64,000 nucleotides of DNA from Malurus cyaneus samueli (lineage: Eukaryota; Chordata; Aves; Passeriformes; Maluridae). This document shows, one piece after another, positions 11,818 to 26,035 of the stretch (its first letter is position 1; each line of letters opens with the position of its first letter). The stretch is taken from positions 43,587,782-43,651,781 of the forward strand of contig CM019217.1 of NCBI GenBank assembly GCA_009741485.1, in the 5' to 3' direction. The translations under genes were made by a program, and so were the position numbers. The notes under the pieces are model-generated. The model did not search any database and was not told the origin of the DNA. It saw only the letters and a list, made by a program, of their open reading frames with translations.

Positions 11818-14800
11818 AAGAAGGATGGTCACCCTTATTTCTGAAGCACACTATGTACATCAAGGAGTGATTCCTAGACTGTGGAAAGCTGGAAAGGCCA
11901 AAACAGTGCTACCTATCAACTAACGTGCATGCATACCTACTATTTTGGATGTTTTGGCTACAGGAAAATAGGAAAGGGCAGCTAAACCAGAAGAAACTAG
12001 TGACATGAATGAGACAGTCTCTCTAAAAAACAATTCCCATAATTTATGGCCAAAGTAATAACTTAAGAAGGGAGACAGGTCTACCAAACTTTATTATTTC
12101 TTAAACTATTGAAGTTGGCAAAGCAACATACAGCTAAGACCTGCACACAAAAGTTTCAGTGAGTTGATTCTTAGTTTATTTACAAAGGCAGAGAGAAATT
12201 GAGAAGTAGGTACGCCTAGCTCAATGCTTAAAGCACATTACTTCCTCTGTTACTTCCACTCTGTCCCTTTTGCATTGCTCTCCTCCAGCAACTTGTGTAG
12301 CTTCCTCTGCTCCATTACTCTAACCCTGGGGTTTCCACAGCCACCTTCCTGGGCAAACTTCTCTCACTGCCTGTGGTCTCTTTGCCTACCAAGTTCTGCA
12401 ATAGCATTTATACAAACCATTTGCATGACAGTTACCTAAACCTTTGGTTTTTTCCATTACAGAAAAACAATAAAACTGCAATGAACAAACTCAAGAGTAT
12501 CTCACAGTATAGCCCTTAAAGCCAGATCTCTAAATGGGATGTAAATACAGATTAAAAAAACTTGGCTTTTCTCTCTACCCTCACAACTAAACAGTCTCCT
12601 TGAAAAACGTCCAAAGAAGTTAAATCACACCATAATAAAAATGAGATCAAGACTCATGAAGAAATCTAGGGGAGATGATGATCAGTGAGGCACAAAGTGC
12701 TATGGTGAGCATCTTGGTGAAGAGAAAAGGCTTTCTTCCCCAGCTGCGCCTGTGGTTTATGTTCTAGTAGCAGGAGCAGCACAATAAAGCATGTTTAAGA
12801 GCCGAACAGAATTACTCTCTCATATAAATCAGTCTCCAACTTCTGAATAACTGAAATCTGTAGTAAATTAAGACATTAATTCACAATGACTTGAATTCAT
12901 TTGAAGTAATTTTATGAAACCTTTTCTTTGAAATTCTTTAGTCACCCGAATTTCAAGCAACAACCAACACTCTCTAGAGATGGTCCAGGGGACCATGCAT
13001 ATTTTAGGCATTTTGGACAGACGCAACCAAGTTATTTGTTTTGGATGACTGCAGGGCCCACTAGTTCAAAATGCACATCAAACATTTTCCTCTGGAGCAC
13101 TTCTACTGTTGCCAGCAAATCCCAAATATCCTGGCAGGCAGAACATCTACCTTCATTTTACTTTTGACTTCATATAATTCAGCAAGTGCCTTTTCATTCT
13201 GCAATATTTCATGAGGTAAACTCTGTTACCTGCTCTTAAATAAAAGAGAGAAAGGCAAGCTAAAGGTTTTAAGCTTTACAGTTTTTCTTTCTCGAAGAAG
13301 TCAGCAATCATCCATTAAAATTAGAATTGTAGAAACAATACCATTTACTCTTTTCTTTTTTTAAGTTCTTCCCAAGACAAATTAAAAGAGCCACATGCCT
13401 AATATAAACATAGTTTTGGCTCCATCAGGAGCCTTGGTATTCCTGATGTTTGGTCTTTACCAGATCCTGGACTCAGGGGATTGTAAGAAAATACTGCATT
13501 TCAGTCTCTTTGAAGACTGCTTCTAGCCCATGAGTTTGCAAAATAAAACCAAAATAAAACCAAAAATCAAAGGCAGCTCACGTTATTCTTTTCCTTTCTA
13601 AACCTCAAAATTTTTTAGCCAAATTCACTTTTTTGAGTCATTTGCTTGCCCTGTAGTTGCCAAACCCTCAAAAAAAACCCCTAAGAACATTTAAACTGCC
13701 CACATAACACAGGTTTGCTCTTCAAAAACTGCCACTAAGATCACAAAGAATTGCTGAGATGTTTATTTTTGCCCATCAATTCACTAAGAAAGGCAGTCAA
13801 ACCTGAAGCATGCTGGCCTATTTAATGCATGTAAAGAAAAATGGCTGCTTTTTGAAGAGCACTGCTCAGCTCTCACAACCCGAAACCCTTACACGAGAAG
13901 CTGAGTGTCCACACCTCTGCAAGATCAGGCTGTCTAGCCACAGCCCTGCCCAGTGTCTCTGAACTGAAAATGAAACATTTTCAAGTGAGATGTGCTGCTC
14001 ACAGCCTTTTTCAGAAGGAACCATGAACCCTAGAGAAAGGGTACATGGAGAAGTATCTAGAGAAAAGGCTTCCACGGCGTCGACACAATGCCTTCTCTGG
14101 CTAAAAACAAAGCACTAATGCAAGCCCAGAGTTGAAATACCATGAAATTTAAATGACTAGTCCCTACCCACAGTTTTCAAAACTTTTTATTGAAAGCAGT
14201 CAAAACTCACAGCACAGCTCCATGAAAGAGGCAGGATAAAACAACCTTTAAAAAGTAAGAAGATAGGCCACAAACCCACCTGCCTCGTAAAGAATACAAT
14301 TATTCTTTTCTTATTAGGGAGCAAAGTCCTTGTTTCTGTCCTTGCAATGGCAAAGTGACAGCAGAAAATTTTAGTGGCAAGAGCAGTTTGTAAGCAGTCC
14401 TGCACTAGCAATTACAAACTGAACAAAAAAAGAGGCAGGTATTTCAGAAAAAACAAATTCATCACACCTGCCTCAACAAAATTAATTCCCACAAAAGTAA
14501 CAATGAACATGTTTGCTGTTCCTGCAGTGTGTCTACAGAACAATTAGCAGTAAAGAAGGAAGAGATCCAAGTGAAAACAGACCTCATCTTTCTAACACAC
14601 CAATTGCAGTTCTGTTTTTAACAGTTAAAATTAAAATTTATTTCATGAAGCACACCCAAATTTACTCCAAAACTCTCCCCAAGTTGAAGAGCAAAGGGCC
14701 AACTTCTGACAAGTCAGTAACAACCTTTTTTCCTTCAAGTGTTTCACTTTCACATGCAGGGAAACTAGTTTTCCTCCAGCTCACAGAATCTGGTTCCTGC

Positions 14801-15024
14801 CTTGAGAAAAGCAAGAGGGATTGACAGGAAGCCCTGTGGGGCTGCAAAGCTCACAGCAATAGGAAGTTACATTTTTGTCAAATATCATTGCACCCAACCA
14901 TTTCCTTTTTCTACATCAGGCACAGCCAAAAATTTCTATCTTGACAGAAACCATTTTAATTTACAGCAGTTCAGCAAAATGCATGAAAGAGCTCTGTGGT
15001 CACTGATAAGCTTGACCTGCTTAA

Positions 15025-15078
15025 TAATTAAGAGTGATAATCTTCCTACAGTAATTAAGAGTGATAATCTTCCTATGG
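15025..15078. repeat. 27-bp tandem duplication
   Basis: Two adjacent 27-nt units beginning TAATTAAGAGTGATAATC differ at only the last few bases. The unit is a multiple of three, so the surrounding chance open frame stays open and shows a duplicated peptide. There is no sign that it is coding. Confidence 0.9.
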
Positions 15079-15704
15079 GAGCTGCCTTTTGCTGTTTGTA
15101 CATTAATCCAAGCCTTTTAATTTCTTTTTACAATGGAAGAGTACAGGCCTGTAGGACAGCATGTGTTTGCCTGGTGGATCTCAACAGCCCACAGAAAACC
15201 TTTACACTGAACCTATTAAGTACTAAGAAACCACTGTCCTTCCCTGTGTCTTGCCCCTCCCCAAGAAAAAAAGAATACTAACTAAAAAGGAAACTAAGCA
15301 AATACAAGAAAACACAGACCTGGGACTTTAAAAAGTAGTAACTTCTGCTTTTAATACATTCCCTTTGGTCTGGACAGTGCATCTGATACAAGCTTCCCTG
15401 AAAATAAGTTATGAAAAAGTCACTAAGATCATGTCTAAAAGCTACGAAACATATCCAACAGTGGAAAACATTAATCTGGACATTGCATTTTATCCCCTCT
15501 TGTGAATTTCAGCCCAAATTTTTAAAAACCAAGCATAATCTTTGAGCATCAACCTTCAAGAACGGTAATTACCTATGAGCATTCAATTCAAACCATGCTT
15601 GTTTAAACCAGTGTATGAAGACAGACAACCAAAATGAGCTCAGTATGGAAAACTGTACATGTTATCTCCACAGCACTTAACAGACAGCCTGAAATGCTAC
15701 AAAT

Positions 15705-15706
<2 letters not shown>

Positions 15707-15752
<46 letters not shown>
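15707..15752. repeat. Uninterrupted A(46) homopolymer
   Basis: Forty-six consecutive A residues lie in intron 3. No AATAAA signal or retrocopy-like sequence was recognised immediately upstream on the plus strand, so a processed-pseudogene tail is not supported. Length is likely to be polymorphic and poorly assembled. Confidence 0.95.
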
Positions 15753-15753
<1 letters not shown>

Positions 15754-18700
15754 ACTCCAATACAGTGTCACTGCACTGGCAACAATTTATTTTACAAACT
15801 GATAAGACACTGGGGAAGTCCCTCAAAACCTTAAAACCATGCACCACTTGCAAAATCTTTTCACCAAACATTTGCTTGAGTAATAAACCAAGACCAGGTT
15901 TCTCAGGGCTATGTTTCAGTTTTATAAGGAGAAAAACTATTGCCACTATTGACTGCCAAACTTATTACAAACTTCATTATCTCCTCCAGCAGATAAAACC
16001 TCATACAAGACCTTCTGAAGCATGTGCAAACTACCCCAAATTTAAACTACATAACAGCTTTCAAAAAAAATACATTGTTTCACATAATTGAAAAAGCATT
16101 TTCACAAGCTGTAGTACATGAATGTGAAAATATGATGCAAATAAAAATGCACAGAGAAGCAAGGCTACACTTTTCTGAAAGATTCTTTATGTGTGGTGCT
16201 ACAGGGGGAAGCTGCGGTCACAGAGTCATCCTACGCACGGCAGGGAAATAAAGCTCCCCCGCAGCCCAGGGGCCACTACCAATCTTCAGGATGAAAGTTA
16301 AAGTTAAGCCACGAGTCACACAGCAGCATTGAAAAAGTAGCTGCAACCCCAAACCACCACCTTCATCTCACAGGAGCATCATGCTCTTGTTCTTGTATCC
16401 ACCCCTCCCAGCTGGGATGTATTATATCCTCTTTAGTGCCCCCTCCAAATGTTTTGGCATCTTTTGGCAAAGCTTGTTTCTCTGATGCAATAACTCATTG
16501 AATCTATGCCATATGTGATGTGTGGTATTTTTTTTAGACCGGACACAAAATCTTTTTCTTATGAAAAACCTTATAAAAATAGTAACAGAAAAAATGCAGA
16601 CTATTTTTATTGTTCACTGGTATTTTATTAACTGACAGCACTGTGCATTTTCATCTTCAACTCTGTGCTTCAACAGCACAGTCATATAAACCTACTCTCA
16701 AACGAAGCGCTTTTCTCTTCTAGCTTCCCATACAAAACCCTGGTTATACTTCAAAGTACATCCCCTCCTGCAGTCAGAAAAAGAAAGGGGAATCCTCCAC
16801 AGCATCAGACCATTTCCACTTTTTCACCTAAAGCCATTAAACCCCCCTAGTGACTGGACACCATGCAGACAGCCTGCAAAATTTCCCCGGATGCCCCTTT
16901 TGCGAAGTGCAGCTTGCTGAGCTCTCCTGTCTTGTGTCACTTATCACCCTGGGTTGTGGTGTGCAAAACGAAAAGACAGCTCCATGACTTAGTGCTATTA
17001 ATAAAAGCAAGCACTCTCACAGGGTATTTGTGACCTACTCCTAAATACAACCGTGTACTTATAATTCACTAGATTATGTTGTTAAAGGAAACACAGATAT
17101 GAAAAAAATTCTACCAGAAAATTAAAACTGGCAAAAATACAAACCAAAATGTTGGCATTACCAGGATTACTACTTCCAACACTTATCACAGAAAGCACCA
17201 GGTCCTTACAAAACATCTGGGATCTGTTGAAGCCAATGCACAGCATATGCTCTCAGCCAATTTCTTCTGACGCACAAAATGCTGCAGCGTTCTGCTACTA
17301 TACAAAACACACACTGTTTCACTGGTTTATTAACAAAATGTCTGCCACCAAAGAAACCTCAGCTATTTTACGGCGCTGAATTCCAGCAAGGGGCACCTGA
17401 AGTCTTCAAGTCAGTATTTGCTTCCTTCAGCAGGATAGGTGGTGAGGAAAGGAAAAGGAGGAAAATTAGCTAAAAAAACCAGCAGGAAGTCAGCTTTTGA
17501 TTATTTTATGCAAGTTAAAAGAAAGTACTTGCAATCAAGTACAATATTAAAATTCCACCTCCCCTGGATTCTTGCATTTCTCCTTTACTACGAAGCTAGG
17601 AAGCTAATCAGAGTTCACCAACTGGAAATATTCACCTGTGAAACCAAAGGCAAAGCATCAGCAATACTGTCTTTAGTTTCTTGACAAGCCTCAAACTAAA
17701 CATCTGCACCCACTGCAAAAGGATGCACTTTGCTTCTGCCTGCCCCACATAGGGTTTCTCAAGATGCCCATGAGAGGAAAAGCTCTTCCAGACAAGGCAA
17801 AGATCCCTCTGCAGCCTAAAGGTCTATTTAACTGGTCTTGGCCATACATCTTTCAACGCTTCTTCCTCTACAAGATAAGAAAATCAATGCCATGGTCCCA
17901 CACAGGAACCTGCACAAAGGTCCCACTGAAGCCAGCAGGGCTTCTCATAGGCAGGGGGGCAGCTGGGGTGGACTGAGGAGCAGACTGGCACACAGCACTT
18001 TGGACTTTCTTATGGGAGCATTTGGATATATGGATGGACATGCATCTGAACTAAGAGCAAGACATAAAGCTTGGCAAGTGCATCCAGCCTCTGAAGAGGC
18101 TTCTTCTGTCACGCCACGGCAATATTTTACACTAAAAAAGGAGCAATGAGGCTTTGCAAGGCAGATCTTCCATCATGCCAAAATGGAAGATGTGGCTTTT
18201 GGCAGGAATATGGCAAAAAGTGAGATGGAAAGAAGAAGCTGCCCCAAACCATTACCAGCAGTAGGTAATGCAGATTTGCAGTTACCACAAAGTCACATTT
18301 TTAACACTTGGATCCTACCTTTCCACAACTTGCAAGCTTTAGAGGGTAGAGGGAAAATAAGGATGTGAGTGTTCAAACCAAGTGTCATTGTCCCCAGCCC
18401 ACTACATGACTGGGGAATGACTTAACCTCCAAGCCAGGCATCACGACAAAGTCATAGATGACATGGAACAACCTGAAGTTTTCCAAGTCCCAAACAAGTT
18501 CCAAGATTCCTCAGCTTGGCAACAAAAGCAAAGGTTCCCATCTTAAAATGTGGAAGCATACGCTCTATATGGCTAGGCACTGCCCTACCCTCCCCACACA
18601 GCAAATGTTTCAGTAATTGTTCCAGGAACAACACAACACAGCCCATTGCTTCAATGACCAGAAAGCATGAATAATTGTTTTTATTTACAAGGAGAGAAAA

Positions 18701-21700
18701 AAAATCCAAGCAAGACTGAAAGCATGGGGACCAGGGCAGGGGTGTGTGTTTGTTTTAAAGCGACTACCCGCATCTGCGGGATCAGCCACATTATCCCAGC
18801 AACACTGAGAATGCTCACAAAGGCCAGAAATGTCCCCTTTTGAAAAGGGCAGTTTAAACGTTGCAGAAACTGGGTCAGTGACAGGCCACAGAAATACCTA
18901 AGCAGGCAGCAGGCACCTCACAAGCTGGAGGCAGCAGGCTTGCAGCAAAGGCCTCGAATAAAAGACAGAACACATCAAGACAGAAATTAGACAATAGCTA
19001 TTGAAGAAAGGCAGTTAATAGCAACAAAGCACATAAAGCACGGGTCAAGGAGTCGGTCAAGTACAGGCCCTTCAACTCTCTACCCTTCTTCAGTTGCCAG
19101 GAATCAAGATTTAGACACAAACCAGAGACGTACATGGCACACAGCACCAGCAGGCAGGCACAAAAACTGAGCAGACATGTTAAATCCACAAAACAGTAAG
19201 GAACTGCAAAATTTATTCTACAATAATACAGGGCTGCTCACTTGCTGAGGGCAGTACAATGCATCTTGCTCTTCCAGTTTCATTAAAAACAAACAAAAAA
19301 AAACAACCAGGAATCACACAGTTTTTGCTTATATACGGTTAGTGTATTTATCATCTCTGTGTTCAGGTCTTTACTGCTGTACATTTATTGATGTGCCTTA
19401 ATTTTAAAATGCCAACCCACAACTGCAATCGATAGAACAACATAACTCACCACAAAAAATATTTATGTAGACAAAAAATTTAAGAGGTGACTTACAATGT
19501 CACTAGTGAGGTGACTTGCTGACTGCATAATAGTTGACACGAAATGAGTGTGCAGTAGGACTGTTGCACACATCTGCCAGCCACAGACAAGAGACTTTTT
19601 CTGTTTTGCACAGACCTTTAAAATCATTTGACGTGAATGGAGGAGGTGGTTACCCAAGGTGCAAGCAGTTACAAATTAGTCACTCCCTCCTTTCTCTCAT
19701 TTCACTTCCCTTTTGCTATTGTGTATCTTTCTCTTCATTGTTAGATTGAAATCTGCTACTGTCCCTTATCAGTTTTGACAATCACTTGAAATGAGCAAGG
19801 TCTCATTTGTTCCCTACATACCAGTATCTTAGTTCACTTCGTGTTTTCATTGGGGCATTTTTTTTGCCTTTTTTTTCTGTTCACAACCTTTACTAATTTT
19901 TTTATTTGTTACCATGCTTTGCCCTTATCCTCACCTCTCCAGCAATTACATCCCATCCTTCCCCTGCTGCCAAATTCTAGCCCAAACATGCTCAGCATCG
20001 TACCCAAGCAGTTTCCAGTGCCATGTGCAATTTGCTGGCTGCCCAGACTCTCTCCCCAGCCAGGCAATCATGCATGGATGGTGGCATCCTGTTTCAGTTG
20101 AGTTTTGCCTCACCCAACTGTGAGGTTAGGTAAGAGGCATCAGTCTAAAGGGGAGAGCCCCGGGTATCAAAGCAGATGAGCTCTGTAAGCAGCACTCCCA
20201 GAGAAAGGTCTGGTGGTTGCAGGGTGCCATTTGTCTCCGCAGCAGAAAGTCCAGTGGGATCCAAGATACAGCACAGCCTCTGCCCCAAAACAACGAAAAC
20301 TGAGGTTGGGCACCTTAAGTCTCTGAATTTACATGTAAACCTGAGCAGAGAGGGCAAGTCAGGCAAGTCGGAAATGCTGGAGGTTTGACGAGGCTGCCAC
20401 AACTTCACCTCCCAGCTCGCTCCTTCCACCAAGGGGAAGCAGTGGAGGCAGGAAAGACTGGGGGGACATGAGCACTCCCTTACCCTGGGCTCTCAAATTA
20501 GAAACCTGTCATTCCTCCTCCCTCTCAAGGACTGGGAAAAAAAGGCTGTTTGCAAGGGCAGCTCAAAGCAATACAAACTCCCTGACTATGCTCTGGTAAA
20601 ACCTCTTTCTCACTGCATGAGGAGCTGAAAGTGACCAGTGTTCTTTACAACATCTAAAGCTCTGTCCTGAAGTTGCTCCTCCACCACCGTCCCATACCTG
20701 CGGAAGGAGCTTCTCTCCAGAAGAGACCAGATAGATACCTGTGCTGGGGATGGATCCCGCCTGTCACCATGGGCCAGTTCCAGGTCACAGTGCAGGTGAA
20801 TCTTGCCTGGCTGCTGTAGTTGCAGCTCTTCTGTTGCTCTGAAACCCATTTTTTATCATGATTAGTGCAAGATGACCACTCCTGTACCATCTACATTCAC
20901 CTTGCCTTCAAGCAACAGATGAGCAATGCACAAATGCCAAGATGGTACTGTAACTATGTGGAATACTTCCAATACTGCAAAATAGTCTCATGGCTCAGTA
21001 ACATCATCAGTTTTCCCACTCAGCTGCCTCCTTGCTGCCATTCCCTGTCCCCAACATGCACAGCCCCTCAGCTCTGGCTGAGGACCAGGGTCTGATGAGC
21101 CCAAAGGGGATGGAGAGGAAAACAAACTGCACTCAGTGCAATCTCACAGTATATTAGCTGTGAGACCAACACTGCTGGGCACCCAGCCAGACAGAGGGCA
21201 CTTAACAAGGGGAAAGAAAACCACCCCTCCTCGTGCCACATCCCACAGCAAAACCCCACTGCCCCTCCACCCAGAGATTCAACATAAAGACACCAGGGTA
21301 ACCACTGCACTGGGCAGCACTCACTTACAGCGACAGCATCAGTACTCCAAAATGCCCAGGATTTGTGGCTACTGGGTGGTGCAGGAGCCAACCTGCTATG
21401 GACTACTTCAGACTGCACCAAAACCATAAGTGTCCAGTTCTGTGCATAATGATGGTCACTTGACAATAACTTTGGTTGTTAGACAAACTTTTTATATTTC
21501 AATTTTGAATCCTTCCAATAATCCTTGATAGACTGTCTCTACTTTTCAAGCAGAGAACGAACAACCTCACACAATAATTTCTGTTTTAACTGCTGCAAAG
21601 GCAACCAAATCTTTCAGGATGACACCAAGTACCTACAACTCTGAAATTTCATGCGACGAGCATCTTCATATTCTAAGCAGTGCCTCAGTAGCAGCAGTTA

Positions 21701-23363
21701 AGTAACTACTTTAAAATTACAGTTTTTATTTTCTACCAAATGCAACCAACTTTTGCATTAATGAATCACTGCGATTTACCCTCCAAGAAAATAAAACAAC
21801 TATTGTCAGATAATTCAGTAGAATTCAACTAGTTTTGCTTTTTAGCCTACAAGTCTCTCGGGATTCAGCTGTGTTGTGCAATGGCAATAGCTAGCACTAC
21901 AGTGTAAATTAAGATGATGGGTTTTAAACGAGGAAAATGTCCCCACAGACCACACCTGTTTATAAAACAGCCAGCCTGGAACAGAGGAGTAATTGACAGC
22001 TGTTACATATTCCCACCCTGAAAAGCCTTTAGAACACGGTGCACTTTGGCACGCTGACACAAGCAGCAAGGAAGTCCGAGAGCCTAAAAAATCCGGTGCA
22101 CGTGCGATTTCAATTGCTTGTGTAAACTGCACCTCTCGTCCAAGCGCACTACAGCCATGGAGTTAAAAGCAGCACAACATGCAGGAACCTCAAGACCTTG
22201 GAAGCCATTCAAAGGGCCCTCCTCCTCACAAATAACAGAAAAACAAGCATGCATCTGTTTTTGCTCTCTCCTGTGCTGAACACATCATAGTGACACTGTT
22301 GGCTCAGTGTCAAAGAAGTCTCCAAAGATCCACTTTGTTCCAAGTGTATTCCCAACGGCAGCACAACACACTGCTCCACAAATGCCAGGAGATGGCATTA
22401 AAGTGCATGCACATACATGTGCCCAATTTTGGTCTTACACCTGTTGTTGGTTGCTGAACCTGTTTCTATCCTCACTGATAAAAACCAAATACCTGTGGCT
22501 GAAGGGCTGCAAAGAGTTGCCTGATGTCATCAACATCACCTGCTGCCCATGGAGGAACTCTTTGGAAATGCTCACTAGGAAAAGAGTACCACCAGAAGAA
22601 GCAGGATGCCAATGATCTTTTCAATTTGATTTTCATAATAACCAGAAAACACAGAAATAATTGAACCAGCTTCACAAGAAAGGTCAGACCTCAAAAGGTT
22701 TGCACCAACAAATTTTTAAAAAGCATTAAGTATTAATATTTGGATTCATGGCTTGACAGCCACTGTCAGCTCTGAAAGAAGTGTGAAGGATTCAACAGAA
22801 ACACTTGCAGTGACTCAAAGCCAGTCCCTAAAGCACCTAGAAATCGAGTTTCTGTAACAATTCCCTTTTGGTTCCTCTCCCAGGACCTGCAAAAGCTTCT
22901 CAGTCAAGCCCTCCAGTAATTCAGGAGGGGAAACAGACTATAAGAACATGGCAGAATTCAGGGCTAAACAAGTACAACAAAGAACAGTAAAAAAAGAGAT
23001 TATTAACTTACTATTAGATCAGATATCAGCATCAAAAGGATTCAAAAAAGCTGGGAAATTCTCCACAGGAGATAACTATAAATGTGCCAGTGACAAGGCA
23101 GACAGTCATCATTTACCTTTATCTACTTTGTAAAAGCTCAGACTGCCTATTTAATTCAAAGTTAACTTTTTGTTTTGAGAAGTGCATATGTATGCAGCAA
23201 CAGAATTGTGCTTCACTCTCTCAAAGAAAATAAACCCAGAGAGAAACATTAAAAAAAGAATAGCAATTAAAAAAACTGGAAAGCAATACATAATGATTTA
23301 GATATGCAAAAGAGTTAGCAAAAATCTCTGTCCAAACAATTTTTTAAAGGTCACTTTTCTCTT

Positions 23364-23381
23364 TATATATATATATATATA
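23364..23381. repeat. (TA)n dinucleotide repeat
   Basis: About nine TA units in intron 3 form a short simple repeat. Confidence 0.9.
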
Positions 23382-26020
23382 ATCAGGTTTCTGAATGTCT
23401 TCCCAAGCATTTTGATGAGTGCCAAATTATCATGCAATTGATATAAAAGTGTCTCCAAAGGCCAGACCAGCTTCAAATCCTAGTACTGCAAAGGAAATGA
23501 GTTCTTTCACAATGCAAGCACAGCTATGTTACCGCTTTTGGCACCACCACATTGGCCAAAAGAACAAGGTTTGGGCTTAAAAAATATTAAGTTGTTTTCT
23601 GCATTTCTCATATTTCTTTACAGAGCATGCTGCAGACAAACATTTTAAGCAGAACTTTTCCTTTCTCATAAAATCCAACCCCAAAACACAACAAAACCAT
23701 GAACCAGAGCCAACACAGCCTGTACTTTTGACAACACAGAACATGATACACCATCTTAACTTTCTCATTTTTATTTCCAAGTCTTTACAGCTCCTTCATG
23801 TATCTACACAAAGTTTTAAAGAAGAAGTTGGCTTTTATCAGACAGTAACTAAAAGCATTATTTTGCACTTCAAATTTCTTGATTTTGCCATCTGCAGAGT
23901 TCTGGTATGCAGGCGGTCAGATGGTAAACAACTACAGCTCACTGGGTACTGCAACAGTATCTTGAAGCAGATTAGGCCATCTGGAAGACGACAAGTTCAG
24001 TAAAAACTAAGATCAGGGGCCTACTTTTCCCCTTCCTCTCAGAAAATATTTTTCTTTCTTGTCCTCACAATTCGAAGCAAAAAAATCTTCACTGATTTGA
24101 TAGAGAAATTACCATGTTTATATAAAGTTCAATTCTTCTATAGAAAGTAAGGTCTGTTTTGTACACACACACAAAATAGCCTAAGTTATCCTTGTCTAAT
24201 CATATTTCTATTGCTATTTCTAAAAGTTACTAAGACACACACACAATAAACACCCATGCAGCTTTATTTGTACACCACTTTGGGACTATGAGGTGGAGAA
24301 GATGATAAGGTGACAACTAACACCACCAGCTTTGCCCTCTCTCTTGCTTATCTCAGTTGGCAGCCTGGACATAACATAGAATGGTGGACCCCTGAGACAA
24401 CAAGCAGACACCTAAATGATTCATACCAATCACATGTTTCTCCCAGGTGATCAGCTTATTTGATGAAAGCAAACTCTTCCACAAATATAAAGCAAATATC
24501 TGCAGTGAGTACTCAAAACCCGCAAAAGAGTTACTACACACTGCCGTCACATGCAAGTGTAATATTTGATACATATTGTTACCCTCCCTGAAGTGGACAG
24601 GGCCCTTCTGTCCTCGTGGAAAAGGGAGCTGGTCATATTGCAATAACCACCAAAAAGTCTCTTTCCAAAGTAGATACTCAAGCAAGTGGACAAAGAATTA
24701 TGTTTAAGACAATGTAACTAAGATGTTTTTTTAAACTCAGATTTGAATTTATAACCAATACTGAACTACAAGTGGTGTTAATGTTGTTTTCATGTTTTTA
24801 CTTATGTTACCACGGCAAACACCAAACCTACTGAAAAGGCTCCTTCACCTATCTACCCACAAGTCATGCAGTCAGAGCTACTGCCAGGGCATGAGCACAG
24901 CCTTTCTAAAGCACATTTCCTCATCAAATAAAAATATATGAGTCATTAAAAGCTAGGTTTGGGTCACCTTTGAGTATCTAGGAAGATGAGAACCAGGTAA
25001 CATCGTAGCCTATAACTCCTTTATTATATTGCATTAGATAGATTTCACGTTACTTTATGCTGTGCTTATAAGAATCAAACCAGAGTGCTGAGGTTGATCA
25101 TTCAGAAGAAGACTCTATGCAAATTCCAAAAAGGGAGGCAACTACTGTTTAGGTTTTTTTCTATTTTGTCACAATTTGCAAATCTGCAACACTGAAAAGA
25201 CTATGAAGCTAAATTCTTATAGGGTGTCAATTTTCAGACTGCAGATATTGGTGTATGATTCCAGATGTCTATTGTTTAACTTCATAATGGTAAAATTAAA
25301 ATTAATGCAAATTAAGTCCTCTTTATGTGCAACTGAGAAACAACTACTGTTTCTTAGTGGAGGTGAAAATAATTTATTAACAATAAATGCATAGACAAAA
25401 AGCTAAATCCTTTGTGGTCTACTGCCCACAAATCAGAAGGATTAGCCTCAGATTAACAGACATCTGAAATCCACTACCACTGTATTAAAATGTAAAAGTA
25501 GAAGCATTAAGAAGAAAGTTCCTATTCTGAACTACTTATATTATAGAAGCAGCAAGTACAGGCGAGGGGGACACCAAGTTTACAAATGGACATGGACAAA
25601 CATACCATAGCAGCTGTTTACTTTTGCTTTACTTTGGATTTTTTGCCTGTTATCTAAACATACAAAATGTGTCCCAACATCCCCTTTTTCAAAACAAGGT
25701 AGGTTAAGTTTAACAAGAAAAATGCCATGTTCCAGAGCAGACTTGCACAGCCCTCACAGCACGTGACTGGCCTGGCAATAAAAGCTGACCTTCCCCATGT
25801 GTTTGCTGAATGACTACACCAACAGGCTGTGCCACAAAATCTGTCTCTGCTCTTGGAAAGCTCTGCAGCCAGTACTGAACCAAACACAATGGGAAATAAG
25901 ACACCATATGCCCTTGTCCCACCTGCTCAGATCAGGCTTGTCCTAACTCTAAAGGGCATGCATTCATGCATTCTGGGTGGGCTTTGTCCCAAAATACAGG
26001 CTACAGAGAGTTTACCAAGA

Positions 26021-26035
26021 NNNNNNNNNNNNNNN
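26021..26035. other. Assembly gap (15 N)
   Basis: Fifteen consecutive N characters lie within intron 3. The flanks show no repeat on either side that would explain the gap. Apparent open frames crossing it are meaningless. Confidence 0.99.

Noticed and set aside
14802..15281. 159-codon plus-strand open frame
   Set aside because: No recognisable domain or homologue, it contains a 27-bp tandem duplication, and it lies within an intron of an opposite-strand gene; consistent with chance.
18767..18780. Short perfect hairpin CCCGCA-TC-TGCGGG
   Set aside because: A six-base stem with a two-base loop is expected by chance in 64 kb, and there is no supporting context.
21068..21466. Overlapping 132-codon minus and 97-codon plus open frames
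   Set aside because: Cys/Ser/Pro-rich composition with no motif, no splice structure and no start context; a locally GC-richer patch explains it.
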